From an uncultured Clostridia bacterium (GTDB taxonomy: Bacteria > Bacillota > Clostridia > TANB77 > CAG-508), in contig CANPVP010000011.1 of assembly GCA_947581825.1 (NCBI GenBank), forward strand, positions 1 to 53,872: a stretch of DNA of 53,872 nucleotides, given 5' to 3'. The position numbers and the translations under genes are program-made. The notes beneath the pieces were generated by a model that ran no database searches, was not told the DNA's origin, and saw only the letters and a list, made by a program, of their open reading frames with translations. Below, one piece after another: positions 32,710 to 41,902 of this stretch; the stretch's first letter is position 1; every line of letters begins with the position of its first letter.

Positions 32710-33831
32710 ATGGAAAGCATAAACATATCTTCAGGAGGTTGGATAGATGATGATGAAACAGTAACAGTAAAAAAATACAGCCATATGTTAGAGGTAACAA
32801 ATAGTTCAAATAAACAAACAAATTTAAAAAAGTATAAAAGGCATGATAAAAATACCTATGTAAATACAGTAACAGGTGAGTTAATGAAATACAATCAAAA
32901 TGATGTAAAAATACTAAAGTGGGTTAAAAGGGAAATTGCTAATGCAAAGGATATTTTAATAAATAATTTTTATGGGCATCAAAATGTATTATTTATTACT
33001 CTTACTTACAATAAACCTGTTATTGATTTTAAAGAAGTGCAAAGAAATTTTAGAAATTTCTATAATAAATTACAGCGAAGATATGGAAAGTTAATTTATT
33101 TTCAAGTAGTGGAGTTACAAAAGAACAGGTGGCAAAAGAAAAAGCAAAAATCATTGCATATACATCTAGCACTTAAAAATTCTAATGTAAAAAGATTTAG
33201 CATAGAAAATGATGAAGTATGCAATTTATGGGGAAAAGGTTGGACTAAAACTGATAGATTAGAAACAGTAAATAAAATAGCTTCTTATTTCTTTAAAGAT
33301 TTTTTATATCAGGAAAATTTAAGGTTATATCCTAAATACAAGAATATTTTTCAATGTTCACAAGGATTAAAAGATGTTACAAGAGAAACCTATACTATGA
33401 AGGAATTTCTTAATAAATATGGAGAAGCTTTTTATAGGGAAAATTCAAACATTATAAACATTATAGACAACAAAACAGGAAAAATAATGTGCATACATAA
33501 AAAGCAAAACTATATGCCACGAAAATACAAGAAAAAAAATAAATCTAATTATAAATGTATAATACCTATCAGGTTTATTAAAGCCGAAAATGACAAAATT
33601 GTATGTGATGATATTTATACATTTAGAAGAAGATACTTAAAAAGGTATGGCATAAAAATACCAATTAACACACAAAACACAGTTCTAATGGACAAGATAA
33701 GAAAAATGCAAAAAAGAAAAAAACAATGGATATTGTTAAAAGCAACATTCCCATTAAAATACGATTTATCAAATGCAATAGTAATAGATATATTAGATGA
33801 AAAGGATATTGTTGTAAATAGATTATTTTAG
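32710..33831 (+). CDS. HUH-type rolling-circle Rep protein
   Basis: A 373-residue protein with the three HUH motifs: FITLT (95-99), His150-Ile-His152 in SLHIHLALKN (metal site) and Tyr193-x-x-Lys196 in ASYFFKDF (nicking Tyr). One Tyr only, as in plasmid Rep and relaxase-like enzymes. It should nick a dso-like hairpin and start rolling-circle DNA synthesis. The C-terminal 150 residues are very basic and may bind DNA. GAAAGGAGG gives the RBS. Same strand, right after the ATPase gene. Confidence 0.85.
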   Translation: MESINISSGGWIDDDETVTVKKYSHMLEVTNSSNKQTNLKKYKRHDKNTYVNTVTGELMKYNQNDVKILKWVKREIANAKDILINNFYGHQNVLFITLTYNKPVIDFKEVQRNFRNFYNKLQRRYGKLIYFQVVELQKNRWQKKKQKSLHIHLALKNSNVKRFSIENDEVCNLWGKGWTKTDRLETVNKIASYFFKDFLYQENLRLYPKYKNIFQCSQGLKDVTRETYTMKEFLNKYGEAFYRENSNIINIIDNKTGKIMCIHKKQNYMPRKYKKKNKSNYKCIIPIRFIKAENDKIVCDDIYTFRRRYLKRYGIKIPINTQNTVLMDKIRKMQKRKKQWILLKATFPLKYDLSNAIVIDILDEKDIVVNRLF

Positions 33832-33842
33832 GAGGTAATATA

Positions 33843-34379
33843 ATGGGACAATATTTATTTGATACAATAGATACAAAAGAAATAAAATTTAAAAGTATAG
33901 AAGGAGATTTTTTTATATTTGATATAGAAATATATCCTCCTGAATGGAGAAAAATAAAAGAAATAATAAATGGTGAAGAGAAAATTGTAAGAAGGAAAAT
34001 CCCTCGTATAATTGAAAATGCAAAAGTAAAATTAGGCGAAAACAAAGCAGAAATCATAAAAAAAGTTAATACATTTAACAAACACGATATAATGTATTTA
34101 AGATATTGTATTCCAAAAGGAGGAGATAATTGGTCTCCGGAAACATGGAAATTGCTTAATGTATGGAATGAGGAAGATAGATGGGAATATAATTATAAAT
34201 ATCAAAATACTTTATTTGATGATGAATTTATACCAAGATATAAAAATAAAATAACTAAAACAACTAAAGCTCCATCTAAAAAAGACTTAAGAATAAAAAA
34301 TTTAGAAAATGAAAATGCTAATTTAAAATTGCAAATACAGGAATTGCAACAGCAATTACAAAACATTAAACGGGATTGA
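33843..34379 (+). CDS. Hypothetical coiled-coil protein
   Basis: A 178-residue protein; TTAGGAGG precedes the ATG. The first 120 residues form an unknown domain with several Trp, the C-terminal 35 residues a leucine-zipper coiled coil (IKNLENENANLKLQIQEL). It is 11 bases after Rep and may be an accessory for Rep or integrase. Not recognised. Confidence 0.68.
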   Translation: MGQYLFDTIDTKEIKFKSIEGDFFIFDIEIYPPEWRKIKEIINGEEKIVRRKIPRIIENAKVKLGENKAEIIKKVNTFNKHDIMYLRYCIPKGGDNWSPETWKLLNVWNEEDRWEYNYKYQNTLFDDEFIPRYKNKITKTTKAPSKKDLRIKNLENENANLKLQIQELQQQLQNIKRD

Positions 34380-34448
34380 CACTAGTTAAAACTAGTAGAA
34401 ACTAAAAAATAATGCAATAAAAAAATTTTTTAATTCCCACCTATGAGG

Positions 34449-34512
34449 TATAGTCTGCCGAAGATTATACTGAGGTAAAGGAATTTCCTCACAAAATTTT
34501 AAAATTGTGAGG
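34449..34512 (+). promoter_or_regulatory. Two hairpins in the xis leader, one covering its RBS
   Basis: TATAGTCT/AGATTATA (34449-34469) and CCTCACAA/TTGTGAGG (34487-34512). The second stem's right arm contains GTGAGG, the only ribosome-binding sequence before the xis ATG at 34520, so folding should block translation. Confidence 0.65.
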
Positions 34513-34519
34513 TGCAGAA

Positions 34520-34711
34520 ATGAAAGATAATGAAGAAGTACTACTAATTAAAGTAGAAGAAGCTTGTAAGATTATGAATTTAGGCAGAAATACAATGCTT
34601 AAATTAGTTAGAACAAAGGGGTTTCCAGCAATTATATCCTCTCATAAAATTTTAATTGATAAACAACAATTACCAAATTGGATTTCTAAAAATTATGGAA
34701 AATTCAAATAA
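34520..34711 (+). CDS. Excisionase-like DNA-binding protein
   Basis: A 63-residue winged-helix protein of the excisionase/MerR-like (HTH_17) type: LLIKVEEACKIMNLGRNTMLKLVRTKGFP and IDKQQLPNWISKN. It should bend attachment-site DNA and steer the integrase to excision. It lies 110 bases before the integrase gene. Size fits Tn916-type Xis. Translation may be limited by the upstream hairpin. Confidence 0.85.
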   Translation: MKDNEEVLLIKVEEACKIMNLGRNTMLKLVRTKGFPAIISSHKILIDKQQLPNWISKNYGKFK

Positions 34712-34746
34712 TTTATTTGATGAAGTTGTTAATTAAAATTTTTAAT

Positions 34747-34796
34747 GATAAGCTTGGGGAGAATTTATTTCTAATAAATTATTTTCCCAACTTATC
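34747..34796. promoter_or_regulatory. Long imperfect inverted repeat before int, with arm-site-like boxes
   Basis: GATAAG at 34747 and CTTATC at 34796 end an inverted repeat of about 22 bp with a bulge. Both arms contain TTGGGGA or TTGGGAAAA, the same box as at the element ends. Integrase might bind here and repress itself. Confidence 0.6.
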
Positions 34797-34821
34797 TAAA
34801 GTATAAGGAGGAAATAATTAA

Positions 34822-36348
34822 ATGGAAAAAATAAAAGAAAGAGCAGGACAATATGAAGTTTCTGTTCGTAATACAAATAACGGATATTATGAGGCAAGAA
34901 TTAGTGCTAAGATTGGAGGTGGACAAAGCACAAGACTACAAAAAGGTGGTAAAACAATAGAACTGGCAGTATTAAGTCTTTTAATTGCATTAGAAAATTA
35001 TATACTAAATTATTTTAATAATGGAATCATTACAACAAAAATAGATAATTGTGTTTCACAAAAGCTTGTAAGCAGTATAAACAATTTAGGAATTGTAACA
35101 CCAGAAATTACAGCAAAAACATTGGCAATAGTTAATCTAATAAATACAATTAATGCCAATATTCTTAATACTATTGTAGTTCCAACATCTAACAATATAA
35201 TACCATTCAATAATACACAAACCAGTATATCTGTTGCAGAAAGAACAGATTTAATAGAAAATAATTTTTCTTTAACTACAACTTCTAAGAAGAAACAAGA
35301 GTATTGTATTATTGAAGATTTAGCTATTGAATGGTTAAAATACAGAAAATCATTATGTGAGAAAAGTGAGGATAATCCTAAACCATTATCTCCAAAGACT
35401 ATTGACACAAACCAGTACAGGCTAATAAATGATATTCTTCCATTTTTTAAAAAGAATAAAATATTATATTTATCACAGGTAACAGAAGATTGTGTAAAAG
35501 ATTTACTTAAAAGTATAAAATCACAACATAGTAAAAACAAATGTTATATTGTTCTAAATATGTTATTCAAGTATGCAATAGAAAAGAACAAAGCCACATA
35601 TAACCCTTTAAAAAAGATTAAAAAGCCACCAGAAAAAATTGAAACAGGACAAGAATATGATGAAGATGATTACATAGAACCAGATGAACAGGGTATGTGG
35701 CAGGGCATTTTTGAACAAGATAATACGGATATGGCAATTTTGTTTGAAACAATGCTACTTACAGGCATTAGACCTGAGGAGGCGTGTGGTTTAAAATGGA
35801 AAGCTTTAGATTTAAAAAGAAATGTTTTAATCATAAACAATGCTTATAAAGAATGGAATATATATGATGAAAATATGAATATAATAGGACATAAAAGAGG
35901 AGACGGACCTTTAAAGACACCACAATCATATCGTAGTATACCTTTAAATCCCAAATTAGGAGAGGTTTTACTAAAACATAAGAAAGAACAACAAGAATTA
36001 TTTAAGAAATCAAGAGCAATAAAAGATAGACATAGAAAGTGGTCAGAAGATGAGTATATGTTTTTAGGAAGAAATTATCATCCGTATGTATCAGCAACTT
36101 TAACTCATGGTATAGCAAAATTCTGTGATAAATATAATTTACAGAGAATAACACCATACGGGCTAAGACATAGCTTTGCAACATATTGTTCTGAAAACGG
36201 TATGGAAGAAATAGTTTTAATGAAGCTCATGGGACATAATAATTTTCAAACCACGCAAAAATTTTATGTAAAAGTATCAACTAAGCGTAAGAGATTAGCA
36301 ATGCAAGAGGCATATAAAGTAGTATTCTATGAGAGAAAAGCAAGTTAA
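34822..36348 (+). CDS. int: Tyrosine recombinase integrase
   Basis: A 508-residue integrase. The catalytic residues are Arg317 (LTGIRPEEACGL), Arg449 and His450 (PYGLRHSFAT), His472 (LMGHNN) and the nucleophile Tyr482 (KFYVKV). The usual His three positions before Arg449 is Tyr446. Residues 150-280 form a SAM-like core-binding domain; the N-terminal 60 residues with GYYEARISAKIGGGQSTRLQKGG resemble the arm-binding AP2-type domain of Tn916-like integrases. Residues 75-150 are a longer-than-usual insert. AAGGAGG is the RBS. Located 300 bases from attR, it should cut within the anticodon loop of tRNA-Arg. Confidence 0.93.
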   Translation: MEKIKERAGQYEVSVRNTNNGYYEARISAKIGGGQSTRLQKGGKTIELAVLSLLIALENYILNYFNNGIITTKIDNCVSQKLVSSINNLGIVTPEITAKTLAIVNLINTINANILNTIVVPTSNNIIPFNNTQTSISVAERTDLIENNFSLTTTSKKKQEYCIIEDLAIEWLKYRKSLCEKSEDNPKPLSPKTIDTNQYRLINDILPFFKKNKILYLSQVTEDCVKDLLKSIKSQHSKNKCYIVLNMLFKYAIEKNKATYNPLKKIKKPPEKIETGQEYDEDDYIEPDEQGMWQGIFEQDNTDMAILFETMLLTGIRPEEACGLKWKALDLKRNVLIINNAYKEWNIYDENMNIIGHKRGDGPLKTPQSYRSIPLNPKLGEVLLKHKKEQQELFKKSRAIKDRHRKWSEDEYMFLGRNYHPYVSATLTHGIAKFCDKYNLQRITPYGLRHSFATYCSENGMEEIVLMKLMGHNNFQTTQKFYVKVSTKRKRLAMQEAYKVVFYERKAS

Positions 36349-36349
36349 A

Positions 36350-36388
36350 AAAAGAACTTATATAAGGAAAACTTATATAAGCTCTTTT
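36350..36388 (+). terminator. Terminator after int
   Basis: Two copies of the self-complementary CTTATATAAG pair with each other, extended by AAAGA and TCTTTT. It prevents readthrough into the convergent tRNA-Arg. Confidence 0.75.
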
Positions 36389-36445
36389 GCTATAATTTTT
36401 CTATTCTAATTGCAAACACGATATAGAAAAATTATTCACCTATAA

Positions 36446-36522
<77 letters not shown>

Positions 36523-36532
36523 ATGTTGGGTG

Positions 36533-36567
36533 TTTTCCCCATTTAATTTGGGGAAAATTGGGGAAAT
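36533..36567. promoter_or_regulatory. Putative integrase arm sites, right end
   Basis: TTTTCCCC (inverted, 36533-36540) and TTGGGGAAA-like boxes at 36548 and 36558, 10 bp apart. They lie 90-120 bases from the right core, between it and the element's tRNA. Confidence 0.65.
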
Positions 36568-36653
36568 GTTATTTTTACATAGATACTTAAATATTTGCTA
36601 TCCCCTACATATTCAAGCATTTAAGATTAGTTGAAAATCTATAGACCTATGTA

Positions 36654-36692
<39 letters not shown>

Positions 36693-36712
36693 ATTTATTA
36701 AATGCAATAAAT

Positions 36713-36741
36713 ATAATAACACAAAAAATAAACAAAGTCAA
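36713..36741 (-). promoter_or_regulatory. Host tRNA-Arg promoter
   Basis: Minus strand: TTGACT (36741-36736), 17-base spacer, TATTAT (36718-36713), about 20 bases before the tRNA 5' half. Confidence 0.8.
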
Positions 36742-36759
36742 TAAAAATAAATAAAAAAA

Positions 36760-37386
36760 TTACATATATTTTAAACCAAACATAATCAAACCAATTAATC
36801 CAAAAACAATAAAAATTAAATTAGAAAGAATATCAATAACACCATCTGATATTTTCGAACCAATAAACTTTCCAAAAAATATTGCAATAGAATCACTTAC
36901 AACCATACCTAAAATTGCACCTAAAACTAAAGAAAGCTTAAAATTAGGATATTGTAAACCTAATCCTAAAGAAGCTAAAAATGTTTTATCACCAATTTCA
37001 CCAACAATTATACTTAAAGCAACAATAAAAACATAATTTAAAGAAGAAGTCAAAATTTTATTCAATATTCCAGATTTACTATCTGTACTATCAGATTTAT
37101 TATTTTTATTTTTAGACAAAAAACCAAATACACCAAAAAGTAAAAAAGTGATGTAAGTAACGATTTTTAAAGCTAAAAGAAAATATGTATTATTTAAATT
37201 ACCAATTTTACTTCCAAATAAAATAGCTAAACCATGACTAAAAAAAGTTCCTAATGCAATACCAAGCAATATATTAAATGTTTTACTTTTATTAGAAAAA
37301 GACAATACCAAAATCTGAGTTTTATCACCTAATTCAGATAAGAAAACTAATATAAAAGCTATAAAAAAAGGATATATATTTTCCAT
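36760..37386 (-). CDS. TMEM165/GDT1 family cation transporter
   Basis: A 208-residue inner-membrane protein with six predicted helices in two homologous halves. Each half has the family's acidic motif: SELGDKTQIL near residue 17 and GEIGDKTFLA near 130. GDT1-type proteins exchange Mn2+ or Ca2+ for protons; in bacteria several export manganese. GGAGGAATT is the RBS. No Mn riboswitch (yybP-ykoY type) can be seen in the 166-base gap to the divergent ABC operon. Confidence 0.88.
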   Translation of the reverse strand: MENIYPFFIAFILVFLSELGDKTQILVLSFSNKSKTFNILLGIALGTFFSHGLAILFGSKIGNLNNTYFLLALKIVTYITFLLFGVFGFLSKNKNNKSDSTDSKSGILNKILTSSLNYVFIVALSIIVGEIGDKTFLASLGLGLQYPNFKLSLVLGAILGMVVSDSIAIFFGKFIGSKISDGVIDILSNLIFIVFGLIGLIMFGLKYM

Positions 37387-37490
37387 AATTCCTCCATGAT
37401 TATTTAATTTGCTTAATATTATGCAAAAAAATAAAGTGATATTACAAAAACTAATATTCCGTAATATTTGTAAATTTTTTGTGAATAGTA

Positions 37491-37519
37491 TTTACAAAAA
37501 AAAATGTAAATGATATTCT
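37491..37519 (+). promoter_or_regulatory. Promoter of the Gld-like ABC operon
   Basis: TTTACA at 37491-37496, 17-base spacer, TATTCT at 37514-37519. The spacer contains GTAAAT, which forms an inverted repeat with TATTTACA. Confidence 0.6.
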
Positions 37520-37552
37520 TTTAGGTAGAATTATGATAAGGAGGGAACTTTT

Positions 37553-38497
37553 GTGATAGAAGTAAAAAATATGACTAAAAAATACGGAAAGTTTATAGCC
37601 GTAGATGATATTAGTTTTAAAATAGAGGAAGGAGAAATAGTTGGTTTACTTGGACCAAATGGAGCAGGAAAAAGTACGACTATGAACGTTATCACTGGTT
37701 TTATTGAACAAACAGAAGGGCAAGTAATAATAAATGGTTTTGATATGATAAAAAAACCTAAAAAAGCAAAAAAAGAAATAGGTTATATGCCAGAAGGAGT
37801 ACCATTATACTACGATCTAACAGTAAAAGAATTTGTTACATACATGGCACAAATTAAAAAGGTAAATAGAAAAGAAATAAAAGAAAAAGTAGAAAAAGTT
37901 CTAAGGGAAACAGGACTTACAGATGTACAAAATAAACTTACAAAAAATTTATCTAGAGGGTATAAACAAAGAGTAAGTATGGCAGGAGCTTTAGTTAGCG
38001 AACCTAAGATACTAATTTTAGACGAGCCAACAGTTGGACTTGACCCAAAACAAATAACAGAAATTAGAAATTTAATAAAAGAACTTGGAAAAAATCATAC
38101 AGTAATAATAAGTTCACATATATTATCAGAAATTAGTCAAATATGTAATAAAGTTATAATAATAAATAAAGGAAAAATCGTAGCAATAGATACTCCTCAA
38201 AACTTAGAAGAAAAAGTTACAAATGATAATTCAATATATATTACAGTAGAAGATCCAGAAAATAAAATGGAAAAAATTCAAGAAAAATTAGAAGGCGTGA
38301 AAGAAATCAAATTAATTGCAGAAAATGAAGATAAAACAAAACAATATATGATTAAAAGCGAAGAAGATAAAGATTTAAGAAAAACAATATTTGAAGTATT
38401 TGCTAAAGAAGAAATTACAATATTTGAAATGAAAAAAGCAGACAGTACTTTAGAAGATGCATTTATGAAACTTATAGAAGAAGGAGGAGAAAAATAA
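37553..38497 (+). CDS. ABC transporter ATP-binding protein (GldA-like)
   Basis: A 314-residue ABC ATPase: Walker A LLGPNGAGKST, signature LSRGYKQRVSM, Walker B ILILDEPTVGLDP, switch His in SSHILSE; residues 225-314 are the extra C-terminal domain of the GldA/NatA type. GTG start after AAGGAGGG. It overlaps the permease start (TAATG), so translation is coupled. It powers the permease encoded next. Substrate unknown; the set resembles the Gld-type exporter of unknown cargo found in many Firmicutes. Confidence 0.93.
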   Translation: MIEVKNMTKKYGKFIAVDDISFKIEEGEIVGLLGPNGAGKSTTMNVITGFIEQTEGQVIINGFDMIKKPKKAKKEIGYMPEGVPLYYDLTVKEFVTYMAQIKKVNRKEIKEKVEKVLRETGLTDVQNKLTKNLSRGYKQRVSMAGALVSEPKILILDEPTVGLDPKQITEIRNLIKELGKNHTVIISSHILSEISQICNKVIIINKGKIVAIDTPQNLEEKVTNDNSIYITVEDPENKMEKIQEKLEGVKEIKLIAENEDKTKQYMIKSEEDKDLRKTIFEVFAKEEITIFEMKKADSTLEDAFMKLIEEGGEK

Positions 38498-39177
38498 TGT
38501 GGGCAGTAGTAAAAAAAGAATTTAAAAGTTATTTTTTATCACCAATAGGATATGTTTTTATAGGATTATTTTTAATAATGTTTAGCATATTTTTCTATAC
38601 AGATGTATTTTATTATGGTTCTGTAAAATTTGAATATATATTTTATTCAGGAGCAACAATTTTAACATTTATAGTTCCAGTGCTTACAATGAGAACATTT
38701 GCAGAAGAAAGGAAATCAGGAACAGAACAATTACTAATGACATCGCCTCTAAGCATAACGGGAATAGTTTTTGCAAAATTTATAGCTGCAACTTTAATAG
38801 TTGTAATTACTGAAATTTGTACATTTATGTATTATGCAATTTTATGCCATTACGGAAAACCAGAAATAGAGACAGCTCTAGCAACACTATTAGGATTTTT
38901 ACTACTTGCAATGTCATATATATCATTTGGTATGTTAGCATCAAGCATTACAGAAAATCAAATAATTGCAGGAGTAATAACAATAGGATTTTTTATAATA
39001 ACTTGGTTTATGCCAAACTTCAACAGTGCACTTACAAATTTCTCATTAATAAACATATTTTCTAAATTTCCTAATGGGCAAATAGATATTGCAGATACAG
39101 TTACATTTATAACATTTACATTAATGTGTATATTGTTAACAATAATTGTAATGCAAAGAAGGAAGAGTGCAAAATAG
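38497..39177 (+). CDS. ABC-2 type permease (GldF-like)
   Basis: A 226-residue permease with six predicted membrane helices and the conserved cytoplasmic TMRTFAEERKSGTEQLLMTSPLS loop, which is the ABC-2 coupling region near the Gld-type proteins. Starts one base within the ATPase stop. Pairs with the ATPase and the large extracytoplasmic protein downstream. Confidence 0.9.
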   Translation: MWAVVKKEFKSYFLSPIGYVFIGLFLIMFSIFFYTDVFYYGSVKFEYIFYSGATILTFIVPVLTMRTFAEERKSGTEQLLMTSPLSITGIVFAKFIAATLIVVITEICTFMYYAILCHYGKPEIETALATLLGFLLLAMSYISFGMLASSITENQIIAGVITIGFFIITWFMPNFNSALTNFSLINIFSKFPNGQIDIADTVTFITFTLMCILLTIIVMQRRKSAK

Positions 39178-39194
39178 TAAGGAGGATATAAAAA

Positions 39195-40718
39195 TTGGAA
39201 AATAATAAAATGATAAAAGCTAAAAAACAAAAAGATAAAGATAAAAAGCCAAATAAATTTATAGAAATTATAAAGAAAAAATGGTTAATAAATGGAACTA
39301 AAACATGTGTATTAATTTTAATAATAATTGCAGCATTTATAGGAATAAATTATGGAATGCAAAAATTAGAATTAACACCAATAGATTTAACTAAAGAAAA
39401 TCTATATACATTATCAAATGATAGTAAAGAAAAAGTAAAAAATATTGATAAAGATGTAAATATATATTTTGTAGGATATTCAAATGAAGATTCTGTAGTT
39501 GATTTAGCAAAACAATACAAAAAAGTAAATGAAAAAATAATAGCTGAGGCTATAGATATAAATGAAAGAGTTGATATCGCACAAAAATATGGAATAGAAA
39601 GTGATACAACAGGAATAATAGTAGAATGCGGAGAAAAAAGCAAAATACTTTCATCAAATGACTTGTATACATATGATAGTACAACATATGAAACAATAGA
39701 TATAACAGAAGAAAAATTGACATACGCAATAGAAAGTGTCACAACAGATAAAGTACCAGTCGTATATACATTAGAAGGATATAGTGAATTTACATTAAGC
39801 AATAATATGAAATATTTATCTGTATATTTAGGAAATGAAATAATGGATATAAAAACATTAAATATACTAAGTACAGGTAAAGTACCAGATGACTGTGATA
39901 CTTTAATGATAACAACTCCATCTAAAGACTTTGATGAAATAGCAACAAATGCAATAATAGAATATATAAACAAAGGCGGAAACATATTATGGCTTAATGG
40001 AGCATATGGTGTAGAACAAAACTTCCCAAATGTACAAAAAGTATTAGATGTATATGGAGTAAAAGCGTTTGAAGTTGGTATAATAATGGAAACTGACTCA
40101 AGCAAAATGATATTAAATTCACCAGAAATGATAATACCTAGCATTGGATATTCAGATATAACATCAAAAATATCTTCAGATTTAGGAATAATGTTAATTG
40201 ACGCCACAAAAATAAATTTAAAAAGTGATGAAGAGTTAGAAAAATTAAAAGTAGAAAAAACAGATTTACTTACATCAAATGAAACAGCTTTCTTTAGAAA
40301 AAATGTTCAAATAACAAGTAATAGTAAAACAGATTCAGATGAAAGCGGTACTTTTACAATAGCTGCACAACTAGTAAAAACAATAAAAGAAGATGATGAA
40401 GAAACAGAAGAAAATACAGGAGTAAAATCTACACTAGTTATAATTGGAGAAAACTATTTTGTATCAGATTATCCAATTAGTAGCTCTACACAGACACCAG
40501 CAATTTCTGTATACAATAATAAAGACTTGGTAATAAATTCAATTGCATACTTAACAGACAGAGAAAATGATATTACATTGAGAAAAACAACAGGTACAGT
40601 TACATACACTGCAACTAATCAAGAAGATACTATAGTTAGATGTATAATTTTTGCTGTTCCAGTAGTAATAATAATAGCAGGAATAGTTATTTGGCAAATA
40701 AGAAGAAGGAAAAAATAG
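39195..40718 (+). CDS. GldG-like ABC auxiliary protein
   Basis: A 507-residue protein with N-terminal (about 34-54) and C-terminal (about 483-503) membrane helices and a large outer domain resembling the GldG/ABC-type uncharacterised family: LTKENLYTLSNDSKEKVKNIDKDVNIYFVG and VPVVYTLEGYSE. The start is TTG 39195 with AAGGAGG 9 bases upstream. A 285-residue antisense frame on the minus strand is not a gene. Works with the ABC pair. Confidence 0.88.
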   Translation: MENNKMIKAKKQKDKDKKPNKFIEIIKKKWLINGTKTCVLILIIIAAFIGINYGMQKLELTPIDLTKENLYTLSNDSKEKVKNIDKDVNIYFVGYSNEDSVVDLAKQYKKVNEKIIAEAIDINERVDIAQKYGIESDTTGIIVECGEKSKILSSNDLYTYDSTTYETIDITEEKLTYAIESVTTDKVPVVYTLEGYSEFTLSNNMKYLSVYLGNEIMDIKTLNILSTGKVPDDCDTLMITTPSKDFDEIATNAIIEYINKGGNILWLNGAYGVEQNFPNVQKVLDVYGVKAFEVGIIMETDSSKMILNSPEMIIPSIGYSDITSKISSDLGIMLIDATKINLKSDEELEKLKVEKTDLLTSNETAFFRKNVQITSNSKTDSDESGTFTIAAQLVKTIKEDDEETEENTGVKSTLVIIGENYFVSDYPISSSTQTPAISVYNNKDLVINSIAYLTDRENDITLRKTTGTVTYTATNQEDTIVRCIIFAVPVVIIIAGIVIWQIRRRKK

Positions 40719-40738
40719 ATATATAGAATAAAAACAAG

Positions 40739-40766
40739 AAACCTCCATAAAATAAAATGGGGGTTT
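40739..40766 (+). terminator. Terminator overlapping the ykvI ribosome site
   Basis: AAACCTCCAT at 40739-40748 pairs with ATGGGGGTTT at 40757-40766 (one G-T) followed by TT; the next gene's ATG is at 40771. The GGGGG inside the stem is the only RBS-like sequence for that gene. Confidence 0.75.
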
Positions 40767-40770
40767 TTAC

Positions 40771-41808
40771 ATGAAAAATATTCTAAAAATGGTATTTGTA
40801 ATAATAGGAGCTTTAATAGGAGCAGGTTTTGCATCAGGGCAAGAAATGTATACATTTTTTTATTCATATGGAATAAAAGGATTATATGGAATAATAATAT
40901 GTAGCTTACTATTAGGCATCATAATATATAAAGTTTTTAATATTATAAATAAAAATAAAATTGATACATATCATGATTTATTAGAGATATTTACAAAAAA
41001 TAAAAAACCAAACCGCCAATATTTTAATTTTGCATTTATAACAAGTACGGTAATAAATATATTTTTATGCATTACATTTTTTATTATGATAGCAGGATTT
41101 GGAGCATATTTCGAGCAAGAACTAAAAATAAATAGTATAATAGGATGTGGTATTCTTGCATTACTATGCTTTATAATATTTATGACAAATGTAGAAGGTG
41201 TAATTAAAGTAAATGAATTATTAATACCAATTTTAATCTTATTTATAGTAATTATTGGAGTTGTAAATTTAAACTTTATTAATATTGAAAATAGCAAAGA
41301 TTTAATAATTCAAACAAAATTTGATAGTTGGATATTAAGTAGCATAATTTATTGCAGTTATAATAGTATACTTTTAATTCCTGTACTTATTACATTAAAG
41401 AATTTAATAAAAAATAGTAAAGAAATAAAAATTGTTTCTGCATTAATAGGAATTATAGTTTTTGTGTTATGTTTAATAATTTATAGTTTACTAATAAATG
41501 TAGATATAGATATATCAACAATAGAAATGCCAGTAGTATATGTAATTACAAAATTTTATCCTATTTTCAGAAATATATATGGTTTTATAATACTAGCTTC
41601 AATATTTACAACTAGTATTTCAATTGGAATAAGTTTTTTACAAAATATAACTCAAAATAAAAAAAGTTATACACAAGTTGCTACAATTATGTGCATAACA
41701 AGTCTTGTAGTTTCAAAAATAGGATTTTCTAATTTAGTAAAATTACTTTATCCAATTTTTGGATATTTAGGATTAATACAAATTGCCTTAATTTTAAAAC
41801 AAAGATGA
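40771..41808 (+). CDS. YkvI-type membrane protein (amino acid permease-like)
   Basis: A 345-residue polytopic membrane protein with about ten helices. The start MKNILKMVFVIIGALIGAGFASGQEMYTFF is the YkvI pattern, with the GAGFASGQE cation-site-like motif of the APC superfamily. Substrate unknown. No separate RBS: GGGGG at 40759-40763 is inside a terminator stem, so expression may be low or switched. Last gene before a clear promoter at 41845. Confidence 0.82.
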   Translation: MKNILKMVFVIIGALIGAGFASGQEMYTFFYSYGIKGLYGIIICSLLLGIIIYKVFNIINKNKIDTYHDLLEIFTKNKKPNRQYFNFAFITSTVINIFLCITFFIMIAGFGAYFEQELKINSIIGCGILALLCFIIFMTNVEGVIKVNELLIPILILFIVIIGVVNLNFINIENSKDLIIQTKFDSWILSSIIYCSYNSILLIPVLITLKNLIKNSKEIKIVSALIGIIVFVLCLIIYSLLINVDIDISTIEMPVVYVITKFYPIFRNIYGFIILASIFTTSISIGISFLQNITQNKKSYTQVATIMCITSLVVSKIGFSNLVKLLYPIFGYLGLIQIALILKQR

Positions 41809-41844
41809 TTATTTATATTTAAAACAATTATTTTTAAATTTATA

Positions 41845-41873
41845 TTGCAACAAATAAAACTGTTTGATAGAAT
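41845..41873 (+). promoter_or_regulatory. Promoter of the DUF5711 operon
   Basis: TTGCAA at 41845-41850, 17-base spacer, TAGAAT at 41868-41873. Confidence 0.7.
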
Positions 41874-41902
41874 ATAGTCAAAAGAAAAAAGGAGCAAAAT
41901 AG

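Noticed and set aside
37387..37490. Manganese riboswitch before the GDT1-type gene
   Set aside because: Too short and AT-rich; no paired GC stems typical of the yybP-ykoY class.
39350..40207. 285-residue frame on the minus strand
   Set aside because: Antisense to the GldG-like gene, which has clear family features; the frame is Ser/Ile-rich with no RBS.
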